From: Actibacterium sp. 188UL27-1
GTDB taxonomy: Bacteria > Pseudomonadota > Alphaproteobacteria > Rhodobacterales > Rhodobacteraceae
NCBI RefSeq assembly: GCF_016901225.1
Contig: NZ_JAFEUL010000015.1
Coordinates: forward strand, 1 to 64,000
Direction: 5' to 3'
DNA length: 64,000 nucleotides
Shown: positions 1 to 7,554 of the stretch, in pieces
How the letters are laid out: every line of letters starts with the position of its first letter
Position numbering within the stretch: position 1 is the stretch's first letter
The notes under the pieces: generated by a model
What the model saw: only the letters and a program-made list of their open reading frames with translations
Database searches by the model: none
What the model was told of the DNA's origin: nothing
Program-made: the position numbers and the translations under genes

Positions 1-380
1 CAACACTGGAAACCGGACCATGCATCGAGGCTTTGAACGACGCCATGCGCCGCCACGGTAAGCCTGAGATCATGAATACGGACCAGGGCAGCCAGTTCAC
101 ATCCATCGACTTCATCAAGACCTAGAAGGATGCCGACATCAAAATCAGCATGGACGGAAAGGGTGCGTGGCGGGACAACGTCTTTGTCGAACGGCTCTGG
201 CGGACGATCAAATACGAAGAGGTCTACCTGCGCGCATATGACAGCGTCTCGGCAGCTCGGGAAAGCCTGCGCCTGTATCTGGCATTCTACAACAGCAGGC
301 GACCACACTCATCGCTGGACGGGCAACCCCCCGATCAGGCATATCTCAACCCGTCGAAACCAATCCCGGTGGCGGCATAA
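1..380 (+). pseudogene. IS3-family transposase OrfB, C-terminal fragment with in-frame stop
   Basis: Reading from base 3, the translation has the end of an rve/DDE integrase core: a TDQGSQFTS stretch (the second catalytic Asp region), then ISMDGKGAWRDNVFVERLW with the catalytic Glu, then the usual FYNSRRPHSSLDG and PPDQAYLN ending. A TAG at 123-125 interrupts the frame between FIK-T and KDADIKISMDG, where intact relatives have a sense codon, so this copy should be inactive. The 5' part lies outside the window. An ATG at 150 could start only a 76-residue piece without the first two catalytic Asp residues. Family assignment is firm; the exact IS name cannot be given. Confidence 0.85.
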
Positions 381-443
381 ACGAGCGGGAAATCCACCTA
401 AGAAACGGCTCCAAACTGTTCAAACGAACCGAACCACCTCTGC
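381..443 (+). mobile_element. Probable right end of the IS3-family element
   Basis: Directly after the OrfB stop comes GAAATCCACCT, then CTCCAAACTGTTCAAAC and finally ACCACCTCT. This resembles the terminal inverted repeat seen at the right end of many IS3-family elements, where the stop codon lies 40-70 bp from the end. The left end is outside the window, so neither the repeat pair nor a target duplication can be confirmed and the boundary is approximate. Confidence 0.5.
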
Positions 444-901
444 TCCGGGACTACGGTGCGCGGATCTAGATCGTGTATGTGGAAGTCCGCCCAGACCAGT
501 TACGACGCCAGAATCGGGATCGGCCAGATGCAGTACCTGATGCGGTGATTGATCATCTTGCACTTAAACTGGAACCACCCGAAATTTGGGAGGCGCATCA
601 AGTCGTTCTTGCCTAATCGTGATGGTGCGAGATCAACTGCATCTCGCATCAGATCGCACCATACATCGCCGGTTTTAGACACAAATTCAGAAGACTTAGA
701 CACAAAACTCGCCCTGGAACCTCCCAATGTGATCGTAAGCTGTTGTAAGTAATTGAATAATTTTACCGCCAGTTCTACCGTTACAGCGATTCTAGGGTCG
801 TCCACCATTTATCTGGTGTTTTGATATTGACTTTGTGCTGTAGCGGTAATGGCCGGGATGCGACATCACCTTGCCTGTTTCGTTGAGGTTTCGGATCGTG
901 G
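444..901. other. Non-coding stretch between IS remnant and hisE; contains an 11-bp direct repeat
   Basis: No ORF here looks like a real protein; the 102-codon minus-strand ORF over 500-808 has no recognisable domain. The stretch is less GC-rich than its neighbours. TTAGACACAAA occurs twice, at 675-685 and 696-706 (21-bp period), next to an imperfect inverted pair around ATGGTGCGA (about 622-630) and TCGCACCAT (about 655-663). Such arrays resemble transposase-binding sites at transposon ends, so this may be another decayed mobile element. Confidence 0.4.
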
Positions 902-1219
902 TCAGGGGGCGGCGCGCGTGGATTTTTCGATGATCCCGCTGATGCCTTCGCGGCGGGTCAATTCGGCCTCGATATCCGCCAGGGTCACGTCATGGGAGGC
1001 ACACATGACCAGCAGGTGGTAGATCACATCGGCCGCTTCCGATGTCAGGCGGTCACGGTCGCCTTTGACAGCTTCGATGACGGCTTCTACCGCCTCTTCC
1101 CCGAACTTTTCTGCCGTTTTTTCGGGCCCTTGGGACAGTAACTTCGCGGTCCAGGAGGTTTCAGGTGCGGCATCCTTGCGGCCCGCAACCGTGGCGGCCA
1201 GACGGTCCAGCGCGCTCAT
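902..1219 (-). CDS. hisE: Phosphoribosyl-ATP pyrophosphatase HisE
   Basis: Second step of histidine synthesis: hydrolysis of phosphoribosyl-ATP to phosphoribosyl-AMP and pyrophosphate in the cytoplasm. The 105-residue product has the all-alpha NTP-PPase fold with the metal-binding acidic helices visible as [20 protein letters not shown] (about 31-50) and [10 protein letters not shown] (about 61-70). Length is normal for stand-alone HisE. The ATG overlaps the hisF stop (ATGA), so the two should be translationally coupled. It is the last his gene here; mobile-element debris follows downstream. Confidence 0.95.
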   Translation of the reverse strand: MSALDRLAATVAGRKDAAPETSWTAKLLSQGPEKTAEKFGEEAVEAVIEAVKGDRDRLTSEAADVIYHLLVMCASHDVTLADIEAELTRREGISGIIEKSTRAAP

Positions 1220-1974
1220 AATCGCACCGGAATGCCAGAGGCGGCCATGTGATCCTTGGCCTGTCCGATGGTGAAATCGCCGAAATGAAAGATCGACGCG
1301 GCCAAAACCGCACTGGCATGGCCCAGTTTCACGCCTTCGACCAGATGATCCAGCGTACCCACACCGCCCGAGGCGATGACCGGCACCGATACCGCATCGG
1401 AAATCGCGCGCGTCATCAACAGGTTAAACCCGGATCGCGTCCCATCGCGATCCATGGAGGTCAACAGGATCTCGCCTGCGCCTTTCGCCACAACGGTCCG
1501 CGCGAATTCTACCGCATCGATGCCGGTCTCGCGCCGTCCGCCATGGGTGAAGATCTCCCACTTGTTGGGGGCTACGGCCTTGGCGTCTATGGCTACGACG
1601 ATGCACTGGCTGCCGAAGCGGTCCGCCGCTTCGGCCACCACATCGGGGTTGGCCACGGCGGCAGAGTTGAAGCTGACCTTGTCTGCACCCGCCAGCAGAA
1701 GGTTGCGGACATCTTCCACCGTGCGAACGCCGCCGCCGATGGTCAGGGGCATGAAACATTCCTCTGCCGTGCGCGTGGCAAGGTCGTACATGGTGCCGCG
1801 GTTCTCATGGGTCGCGTTGATGTCTAGAAAACACAGCTCATCCGCGCCTGCGATATTGTAAGCCTTGGCCGCTTCCACCGGGTCGCCGGCATCGATCAGT
1901 TGCGTGAAATTCACGCCTTTCACGACGCGGCCTTCCTTGACGTCGAGACAGGGGATGATGCGGGTCTTTAACAT
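1216..1974 (-). CDS. hisF: Imidazole glycerol phosphate synthase cyclase subunit HisF
   Basis: Cyclase half of the HisH-HisF glutamine amidotransferase, turning PRFAR plus ammonia into IGP and AICAR. The 252-residue TIM barrel starts [20 protein letters not shown], which carries the N-terminal catalytic Asp; the second catalytic Asp lies in VVAIDAKAV, and phosphate-binding loops are seen at TIGGGVR and ASGGVG. The open frame continues upstream to 2370, but the ATG at 1974 gives the standard N-terminus. It overlaps hisE by 4 nt. Its 5' neighbour on the same strand is hisA, with a plus-strand gene lying between them. Confidence 0.96.
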   Translation of the reverse strand: MLKTRIIPCLDVKEGRVVKGVNFTQLIDAGDPVEAAKAYNIAGADELCFLDINATHENRGTMYDLATRTAEECFMPLTIGGGVRTVEDVRNLLLAGADKVSFNSAAVANPDVVAEAADRFGSQCIVVAIDAKAVAPNKWEIFTHGGRRETGIDAVEFARTVVAKGAGEILLTSMDRDGTRSGFNLLMTRAISDAVSVPVIASGGVGTLDHLVEGVKLGHASAVLAASIFHFGDFTIGQAKDHMAASGIPVRL

Positions 1975-2086
1975 GGCTTCGGCATAGGCGACTTTCCGGT
2001 CAAACGAAAGAGGCGCAATATTGTGATTTGCTGCTGCGCAGCAAAGCGGTAAACCCACGTTGTGCATGTAACGTACGGAGATTTCT

Positions 2087-2530
2087 GTGAAAACGCTTAT
2101 TCTTGCCGGAGCATTTGCCATGGCGGCCTTGACCGCCCAAGCCGAGCTTGTGACCCGGGAGGCGCCGACCAGCGTCATCAATACCATGGACGCCCTGGAA
2201 ACGGCGGTGACCGATGCCGGTGCCTCGGTCGTGGCCCGGGTGAACCATGGCATGGCCGCCAAAGGGGTCGGGCTTGAGATGAACGATGCCGAGTTGCTGA
2301 TCTTTGGCAATCCCAAACTGGGCACACAGGCCATGCAGGCCGATCCCCGTGCCGGTCTGTTCTTGCCCATGAAGGTGCTCGTCTATGCCGATGCCGAGGG
2401 CAAGACCCACATCGTATACGAAGATCCCACATCCATGCTCAGCAAGACGGATGTGCCCGCAGATGCGGAATTCCTCAAGACCATGACCGGCGCGCTCGAT
2501 AAGTTCAGCACTGCAGCGGCAGGCGGCTAA
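2087..2530 (+). CDS. Exported DUF302-domain protein
   Basis: Small protein with a Sec signal peptide ([19 protein letters not shown], residues 1-19), so probably periplasmic. The mature part fits the DUF302 family: [31 protein letters not shown], then [15 protein letters not shown] and [22 protein letters not shown]. The biochemical role of DUF302 is unknown. The start is GTG at 2087, with CGGAG 6 nt upstream. It is divergent from hisF, and its TAA overlaps the hisA stop tail-to-tail, so it is antisense to any hisA-hisF read-through transcript. Confidence 0.8.
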   Translation: MKTLILAGAFAMAALTAQAELVTREAPTSVINTMDALETAVTDAGASVVARVNHGMAAKGVGLEMNDAELLIFGNPKLGTQAMQADPRAGLFLPMKVLVYADAEGKTHIVYEDPTSMLSKTDVPADAEFLKTMTGALDKFSTAAAGG

Positions 2531-3243
2531 GCCAGCGCATCCAGGGCGGCGCGCAGGTTCAGCACGCCGTCATAAAGCGCCCGGCCCGAAATAGCGCCGG
2601 CGATTGGGCCCGCCGCCCGCAAAGCCAACAGATCATCCAGTTTCGACACGCCGCCAGAGGCAATCACGGGGATCGACGTCGCTTTTGAAAGGGCGGCGGT
2701 TGCCTGCACGTTGGGCCCAGCCATCGCGCCGTCCCGATCAATATCGGTATAGATGATCGCCGCGATCCCGGCATCTTCGAATTGTTTTGCCAAATCAGCG
2801 ACTTGCATGTCGGTCTCTTCGGCCCAGCCACGGGTGGCAACCATCCCCTGGCGTGCATCCAGACCCACGGCGATCTTGCCGGGGAAGGCGCGCGCTGCCT
2901 CCCGCACTAGATCCGGCGCCTCGACCGCGGCGGTGCCAAGGATGACGCGGGCAATGCCCTTGTCCAGCCACATCTGGATCGTGGCCATGTCGCGGATACC
3001 GCCGCCCAGTTGGGTAGGCACATCCGTGGCGGCCAGGATGGCCTCGACCGCGGCGGCATTGACCGGGCGCCCTTCAAATGCACCGTTCAGATCCACCAGG
3101 TGCAGCCACTGACACCCGGCATCGACAAAGCTGCGCGCCTGTGCGGCCGGGTCATCGCCAAAGACGGTGGCCTTGCCCATATCGCCTTTTAGCAGGCGCA
3201 CGCATTGGCCGTCCTTCAGGTCAATGGCGGGATATAAGATCAT
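2527..3243 (-). CDS. hisA: ProFAR isomerase HisA
   Basis: 1-(5-phosphoribosyl)-5-[(5-phosphoribosylamino)methylideneamino]imidazole-4-carboxamide isomerase, the Amadori step before HisFH. The 238-residue TIM barrel begins [20 protein letters not shown] (first catalytic Asp in AIDLK); the second catalytic Asp is in [10 protein letters not shown]. Phosphate loops are QLGGGIRD and ASGGVS. The open frame extends to 3372, but the ATG at 3243 gives the family N-terminus. It faces the DUF2147 gene head-to-head and overlaps the DUF302 gene at the stop codons. Confidence 0.96.
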   Translation of the reverse strand: MILYPAIDLKDGQCVRLLKGDMGKATVFGDDPAAQARSFVDAGCQWLHLVDLNGAFEGRPVNAAAVEAILAATDVPTQLGGGIRDMATIQMWLDKGIARVILGTAAVEAPDLVREAARAFPGKIAVGLDARQGMVATRGWAEETDMQVADLAKQFEDAGIAAIIYTDIDRDGAMAGPNVQATAALSKATSIPVIASGGVSKLDDLLALRAAGPIAGAISGRALYDGVLNLRAALDALA

Positions 3244-3370
3244 GGGATTACCCTCATTTCGGCGTATCCTATGGCAGGCGCGGCGATCCTTCGCAAGGCA
3301 GATCAGACCTAACGTCATGCTTGTCACGCCGCATATCTGGCGGTCATCCTTGCCAAAACGGGAGGATATC

Positions 3371-3760
3371 ATGAAACGATTGGTACTGATCGCGGCAAGC
3401 GCTGCATTGGCCGCCGGAACAGCCTGGGCCGACCCGGTGGCAGGCGTCTGGAAAACCCAACCGGGCGACGATGGTGCCTATGGCCACGTCACGATCAAAC
3501 CCTGCGGCGCCAAGATCTGTGGCACGCTGACCGCCGGATTTGATGCAGGCGGGAACAAGGTCAGCGGGCCCGATATTGGACGCCGGATGATCTGGGACAT
3601 GGAGGCCAAGGGCGGCGGTAAATATTCAGGTGGCAAGATCTGGGCACCGGACCGTGATAAGACCTACCGCTCCAAAATGGCGTTGAGCGGCGCCACATTA
3701 CAGGTCTCTGGTTGTGTCGGGCCCATCTGCCGTGGGCAAAAATGGACGCGGATCAAATAG
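3371..3760 (+). CDS. Exported DUF2147 protein
   Basis: 129-residue protein with a signal peptide ([20 protein letters not shown]). The mature region matches the DUF2147 pattern: [62 protein letters not shown] and a C-terminal [13 protein letters not shown]; the Cys pairs suggest disulfides in the periplasm. ATG at 3371 has GGAGG five bases upstream. Function unknown. Its stop at 3758-3760 abuts the hisH stop exactly, tail-to-tail. Confidence 0.82.
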   Translation: MKRLVLIAASAALAAGTAWADPVAGVWKTQPGDDGAYGHVTIKPCGAKICGTLTAGFDAGGNKVSGPDIGRRMIWDMEAKGGGKYSGGKIWAPDRDKTYRSKMALSGATLQVSGCVGPICRGQKWTRIK

Positions 3761-4399
3761 TTACGGATGCCAAGTCAGGAAGTTGGCGATCATGCGCAGG
3801 CCGGTTTCCTGGCTTTTTTCCGGGTGAAACTGGGTGCCGATCATCGTGTCACGGCCGACAATGGCCGTGACCGCCTCGCCGTAATCCACATGGGCGAGCC
3901 GTGATGCCGAATCTGCCACAACCATATGATAAGAATGAACAAAATAGGCGTGATCTCCGGTTTTGACGCCTGCCATCACCGGGTGATCGCCAGAGACGAC
4001 CAGATCATTCCATCCCATATGGGGCACCTTGAAAGTCGGATGGGCTGGTTGGATCTTCACGACTTCTCCGCCGATCCAGTCAAAGCCGGGCGTATCGGTA
4101 TATTCGCGGCCCCAGCTGGCCATCATCTGCATGCCGATGCAGATCCCCATGAACGGTCGGGCCTTGGTCTCAACCTGGGTCAGGAGCGCTTCGTGAAGGC
4201 CGGTCTTGTCCTGCAGGGCCTGTTTGCACGCTGGAAATGCCCCATCGCCGGGTAAGACGATCCGGTCGGCGCGCAACACGTCTTCGGGTCTGTCGGTGAC
4301 GATCACATCCCCGCCATCCACCTCCAGCGCCATGCGTTGAAACGCTTTTTCGGCAGAGTGCAGATTGCCACTGTCATAATCGATCAGAACGGTCAGCAT
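3761..4399 (-). CDS. hisH: Imidazole glycerol phosphate synthase glutaminase subunit HisH
   Basis: Class I glutamine amidotransferase subunit that feeds ammonia to HisF. All triad elements are visible in the 212-residue product: the nucleophile Cys in GICIGMQMM, and His and Glu in TQFHPEKSQ; the oxyanion-side motif is LPGDGAFPAC. Start ATG at 4399, three bases after the hisB stop, so hisB-hisH are one transcription unit. The next gene downstream (DUF2147) runs the other way. Confidence 0.96.
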   Translation of the reverse strand: MLTVLIDYDSGNLHSAEKAFQRMALEVDGGDVIVTDRPEDVLRADRIVLPGDGAFPACKQALQDKTGLHEALLTQVETKARPFMGICIGMQMMASWGREYTDTPGFDWIGGEVVKIQPAHPTFKVPHMGWNDLVVSGDHPVMAGVKTGDHAYFVHSYHMVVADSASRLAHVDYGEAVTAIVGRDTMIGTQFHPEKSQETGLRMIANFLTWHP

Positions 4400-4402
4400 C
4401 GG

Positions 4403-4990
4403 TTACAACGCACCCTTTGTGGAGGGGATCGCATCGCTGCGCCGTGGATCGGGCTCAATGGCAGCCCGCAGGGCGCGGGCCACGGATTTGAATGTGGCCT
4501 CGGCAATATGGTGGCTGTTGATCCCGTGCAGCTGATCAATGTGCAGGGTGATCCCGCCATGGGTGCTGAGCGCCTGGAAAAACTCCCGCACCAGTTCGGT
4601 ATCGAATGTGCCGATTTTCGGTATCGGCAGGTCGACGTTCCAGATCAGAAAGGGCCGGGCCGATAGGTCAAGCGCGCAGCGGATCAACGCATCATCCATC
4701 GGCAGCAAGCAGGCACCATATCGGCGGATCCCGCGTTTGTCGCCCAATGCCTGGGTCAGGGCCTGGCCCAATGCGATCCCCGTATCCTCCACCGTGTGGT
4801 GGTCGTCGATATGCAGATCGCCCGTGGCGTGGATGGTCAGATCCAGCAGGGCATGGCGTGCCAACTGGTCCAGCATGTGATCGAAGAACCCGATGCCGGT
4901 CTGGTTGTCATACTGGCCTGTCCCGTCGAGGGTCAGGTCGACGGTGATCTGTGTTTCAGCCGTGTCGCGGGTGATCTGGGCGCGGCGCAT
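4403..4990 (-). CDS. hisB: Imidazoleglycerol-phosphate dehydratase HisB
   Basis: Dehydrates IGP to imidazole-acetol phosphate. It is a mono-functional 195-residue IGPD without the phosphatase domain found in enterobacterial HisB. The two signature His-His motifs that bind Mn are [17 protein letters not shown] and [17 protein letters not shown]. The frame is open to 5065, but the ATG at 4990 ([15 protein letters not shown]) is preceded by AGGAG at a good distance and gives the usual length. First gene of the minus-strand his series in this window. Confidence 0.96.
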   Translation of the reverse strand: MRRAQITRDTAETQITVDLTLDGTGQYDNQTGIGFFDHMLDQLARHALLDLTIHATGDLHIDDHHTVEDTGIALGQALTQALGDKRGIRRYGACLLPMDDALIRCALDLSARPFLIWNVDLPIPKIGTFDTELVREFFQALSTHGGITLHIDQLHGINSHHIAEATFKSVARALRAAIEPDPRRSDAIPSTKGAL

Positions 4991-5098
4991 CTTGCGGCTC
5001 CTTCGGTGGTGCCGGATGGGTTTAGGCCAGTGTTTGCGGGTTGGAAAGGCTTGGCGCGTGCCCAACTGCCGCGGTTTGGCCCCTTGACCCCTGTCGGA

Positions 5099-5131
5099 GC
5101 CTCCGGCGGGAGTATTTTTGCCAATAAGAAA
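5099..5131 (+). repeat. Recurring intergenic element, copy A (CCTCCGGCGGGAGTATTTTT type)
   Basis: Copy of the motif GCCTCCGGCGGGAGTATTTTT followed by GCCAATAAGAAA, upstream of hisB. The GC-rich part is a small CCTCCGGCGGG hairpin followed by a T run, as in an intrinsic terminator. Related copies lie at 53260-53358 (two facing), 55824-55853, 60284-60312 and 62371-62403, always outside genes. Confidence 0.65.
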
Positions 5132-5225
5132 TTAGGGTGTTGGGAAAGGGTGTTTGAACGCGAAGGCCGGGGAGCTGGGGCCGTGATCTTGCAAATGTTC
5201 CAGCTGGGCGCAGCCAGCGGGGTGT

Positions 5226-5241
5226 TGTCCCCGCGGGGACA
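5226..5241. repeat. 16-bp perfect palindrome TGTCCCCGCGGGGACA, copy 1
   Basis: Perfect self-complementary 16-mer in the non-coding DNA between hisB and the ArsR-family operon. Identical copies occur at 18146-18161 inside a glycosyltransferase gene and at 46809-46824 inside iolB. Confidence 0.75.
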
Positions 5242-5262
5242 TGCCAAAGCGCCAAATGTGGC

Positions 5263-5481
5263 CTATCCATCCCCATTATCGATGTGGAAGCGCGGATAGA
5301 CCTGGTCGCCCCAACTGTCTTGATCCGGGTCATCGGGATACCCCGACCGCGCGACCATGCCCGGTGTGGCGTCGGCAAGCGCGAGCAACCCGTCATTGCG
5401 CGCATGAAAGCCACCATTGGCCGGGTCTTCGGGCGGTTTCAGAAACTCATCAAATGTGTAGCGGGCTAGGTGATCGGTCAT
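5263..5481 (-). CDS. Small hypothetical protein coupled to the ArsR-type regulator
   Basis: 72-codon ORF starting MTDHLARYTFDEFL, with many Asp, Pro and Gly residues and no signal peptide or membrane segment. I do not recognise it. Support for it being real is its ATG, which overlaps the stop of the upstream regulator gene (ATGA at 5478-5481), the usual sign of translational coupling. A non-coding tail remains possible. Confidence 0.45.
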   Translation of the reverse strand: MTDHLARYTFDEFLKPPEDPANGGFHARNDGLLALADATPGMVARSGYPDDPDQDSWGDQVYPRFHIDNGDG

Positions 5482-6176
5482 CGCGGGCCCGGAAAATAGG
5501 TGTTGAAGGCGGCCCGCCCGGGGGGCGTGAAGGCGACTACACGCGATCCATATTGGCGGCGTGCCCAGCCACGGTTCAGGATTTGGGTCAAAAGCGCCCG
5601 GCCCAGACTGCCCGCCAGATGGGTGCGCCGCGCGCTCCAATCCAGGCAGGGGCGGCACAGCGGAGCACGTCTTGTGCGCAGCTCGGTCAGGTCGATCCCA
5701 AAATGTTCGGCAAAACGCGCACCTTGCTGCGTCAGGGCGATTGTGTCCTGATCACAGACGATATGGCCCTGGGCCTTCAGGCTTTCACACATCTGCACGC
5801 CCGAATCGCCCGCCAAGTGGTTGTAACAGATGCGCGCCTCGCGCAAGGCGGCATCCCTTGGGCCGGTCCGGGTGCGCAAGTGGCCTGTTCCGGCAGCCAG
5901 CCCCATCAGGTTTTCAAGGGTCTTTGCGACGTCATCATTGGCGAGGTTGAAATATTTATGCCGCCCCTGGGGCCTTTGGCGGATCAACCCGCCTTCGGTC
6001 AGTTTGGCCAGGTGGGCGCTTGCCGTGGTTTTGGTTACGCCCGCCTCTGCCGCCAATTCTGCCGCGGTCAAGGATTGTCCCGTCATCAACGCGGTCAGCA
6101 TGTTGGCGCGGGCGGGATCGCCGATCAGGGCAGCAATCCGGGCAATGTCTGGGCCGTCTTTGAATGTGCTTTGCAT
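5478..6176 (-). CDS. ArsR/SmtB-type winged-helix transcriptional regulator with C-terminal extension
   Basis: 232 residues. The N-terminal third is a winged helix: IGDPARANMLTALM, then LTAAELAAEAGVTKTTASAHL (recognition helix about 41-55) and the wing GGLIRQRPQGRHKYFNL. The rest (about 100-232) is a longer domain with CYNHLAGDSGVQM and CRPCLDW, seen in a subgroup of these regulators. No obvious arsenic-type Cys motif lies in the winged helix, so the signal is unknown. It is divergent from the NIPSNAP gene and probably represses it and itself through the palindrome at 6175-6198. Confidence 0.85.
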   Translation of the reverse strand: MQSTFKDGPDIARIAALIGDPARANMLTALMTGQSLTAAELAAEAGVTKTTASAHLAKLTEGGLIRQRPQGRHKYFNLANDDVAKTLENLMGLAAGTGHLRTRTGPRDAALREARICYNHLAGDSGVQMCESLKAQGHIVCDQDTIALTQQGARFAEHFGIDLTELRTRRAPLCRPCLDWSARRTHLAGSLGRALLTQILNRGWARRQYGSRVVAFTPPGRAAFNTYFPGPR

Positions 6177-6198
6177 GGTTCGTTTCTAACCGAACCAT
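6175..6198. promoter_or_regulatory. Inverted repeat over the regulator start codon, likely autoregulatory operator
   Basis: ATGGTTCG (6175-6182) and CGAACCAT (6191-6198) form perfect 8-bp arms with an 8-bp spacer, covering the ArsR-family start codon and lying about 50 bp before the NIPSNAP start. The position suits repression in both directions. This is a sequence-only inference. Confidence 0.55.
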
Positions 6199-6246
6199 TG
6201 ACGTAGGAAAAGAGCGTAAGCCGGGCGCAGCAAAACGGAGATCATC

Positions 6247-6585
6247 ATGCTGACCTGTATCATTCGCTATGAGATTGACCCCACCCGCCGGGAGGCTTTC
6301 GTGGAATATGCCCGCAATTGGGGGCAGGCCATCCCCCGATGCGGTGCGGATTTGGTAGGCTATTACGCCCCCCATGAGGGGAGCAGCACGCTGGCCTATG
6401 GAATCTACAACATCCCCAGCCTGGCCGCGTATGAAGCCTACCGCGCCCGGCTGGCTGCTGATCCGTTGGGGCGTCAGAATTATGACTTTGCCCAGCGCGA
6501 AAGGTTCATCCGGCGGGAGGATCGGACATGGCTCACCATTGCCTCCGCCCCGCATGGCACTGCGCCTTTAAGTGGGGTTTCATAA
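6247..6585 (+). CDS. NIPSNAP-family protein
   Basis: 112-residue dimeric alpha/beta-barrel type protein: MLTCIIRYEIDPTRREAFVEYARNWG, GADLVGYYAPHEGSSTLAYGIYNIPSLAAYEAYRARLAADP, then a C-terminal FIRREDRTWL. NIPSNAP proteins are poorly understood. ATG 6247 has GGAG upstream (6237-6240). The C-terminal APHGTAPLSGVS sits at the edge of mobile-element debris, so the natural C-terminus may have been altered. Probably controlled by the divergent ArsR-type regulator. Confidence 0.8.
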   Translation: MLTCIIRYEIDPTRREAFVEYARNWGQAIPRCGADLVGYYAPHEGSSTLAYGIYNIPSLAAYEAYRARLAADPLGRQNYDFAQRERFIRREDRTWLTIASAPHGTAPLSGVS

Positions 6586-6803
6586 TACCGTGATCGGGTC
6601 TTGCTACCGAGGTTACGACAAAACGTCGTCCAATCATCACGAGGCGTTTGTGTAATCGAACCAAACCAGAGCGCACCGATCTGCAGGTCAATCTGTTCGA
6701 GCGATGTGATGCGCTTTTGGTGCAGTGTCATCGATGCCCGCCTTTGGGTCGATTTCACCAAGGCTGACCAATCGTATCAAGCAAGGCGCGATTGATAGCC
6801 GTT
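6586..6803. other. Non-coding DNA before decayed insertion sequences
   Basis: No convincing gene. The open frame on the minus strand over 6480-6761 overlaps the NIPSNAP gene and resembles no family I know. Given the fragments that follow, this is probably part of the same mobile-element debris. Confidence 0.4.
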
Positions 6804-7090
6804 ATGTACCATCCAGCGCCTTATGCCGAGACCACACCACTCACCTTGGGGCCAAGCAATTACAGCGACGGGTTCAAGCGGGATGCGGTGTATCAGCTCA
6901 CGGTGCGCGGGTGTCCGGATGTGTGGGCGTCAGCACGCATTCACGGTACGGATCGGCGATGTTGTTTGGGCAGCCAGCGTCCAAAGTGACCGGCATTGAT
7001 CACGAGGCTGAGAACCGACGATTGAAGCGTGAACTGACTCGGATGACCGAGGCGGGTGATGTTTCCAAAAAAACATTCGATGCTGCCACC
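6804..7090 (+). pseudogene. IS3-family OrfA remnant (frameshifted)
   Basis: The first part in one frame reads SNYSDGFKRDAVYQLTVRG, typical of the helix-turn-helix N-terminus of IS3-type OrfA. The continuation lies in another frame: GVSTHSRYGSAMLFGQP, then DHEAENRRLKRELTRMTE (leucine-zipper region) and DVSKK. Splicing these frames around base 6930 gives most of an OrfA of about 95 residues, so a frameshift has broken it. No OrfB follows; instead an IS110-like scrap begins. Confidence 0.7.
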
Positions 7091-7101
7091 TGCCTGCGCG
7101 C

Positions 7102-7188
7102 GATATCACCAGCATGGCGATGAACCTGCAACTGCATCATGTTGTCTACGACATCACTGGCGCAACGAGCATGCGGACTATGCGTCGC
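7102..7188 (+). pseudogene. IS110-family transposase scrap
   Basis: A 29-codon stretch reads DITSMAMNLQLHHVVYDITG followed by ATSMRTMR, matching the part of IS110-type transposases between the N-terminal catalytic domain and the helix-hairpin-helix region (typically MNLQLHHVVSDITG..G..IIRAI). Nothing before or after in this frame continues the protein. It marks a second mobile element that decayed at this spot. Confidence 0.55.
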
Positions 7189-7554
7189 AAGAGGACGGGT
7201 CCTGTCGCAAAAGAAAGAACGATGTGTCGTTCCCACCCTAGCCCGCGGCATGGCGCAGCGGTTTAGGTCAGAATGGGTGACACACCCAATCTTACCGTTT
7301 GGCAACATTCGCGGCATGGCGATAACAAATCTGCTGCGATCACAAGTTTCATCACCTATACCCCACATTCTTGCCTTAATTCATTCGCAAGTTGACAGGT
7401 AAATTAACCAAATTTTATGGGGTTTTTATGATCATTACCCATGATTTTCTAAAGTATTTGCGTATGTGTCGGCGACAATTCGCTGTAACCGCATGAGCAA
7501 GGCTGGTGGGGCCGCCCCGTTCCTAGGGGCCGAGATATTTCAGGTGCGTGTGTC
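7189..7554. other. Intergenic region upstream of an outer-membrane protein gene
   Basis: No gene seen. The last 150 bases are AT-rich (AATTAACCAAATTTTATGG around 7402-7420) and probably hold the promoter of the downstream gene. GGGGCC at 7508-7513 and 7525-7530 is a direct repeat in the leader. The rest is probably mobile-element debris. Confidence 0.4.

Noticed and set aside
500-808. 102-codon minus-strand ORF
   Set aside because: No domain, no ribosome-binding site, overlaps the repeat array and lies in mobile-element debris.
1975-2370. N-terminal extension of HisF
   Set aside because: It overlaps the divergent DUF302 gene; ATG 1974 gives the canonical HisF start.
6480-6761. 93-codon minus-strand ORF
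   Set aside because: Overlaps the 3' end of the NIPSNAP gene and resembles no known family.
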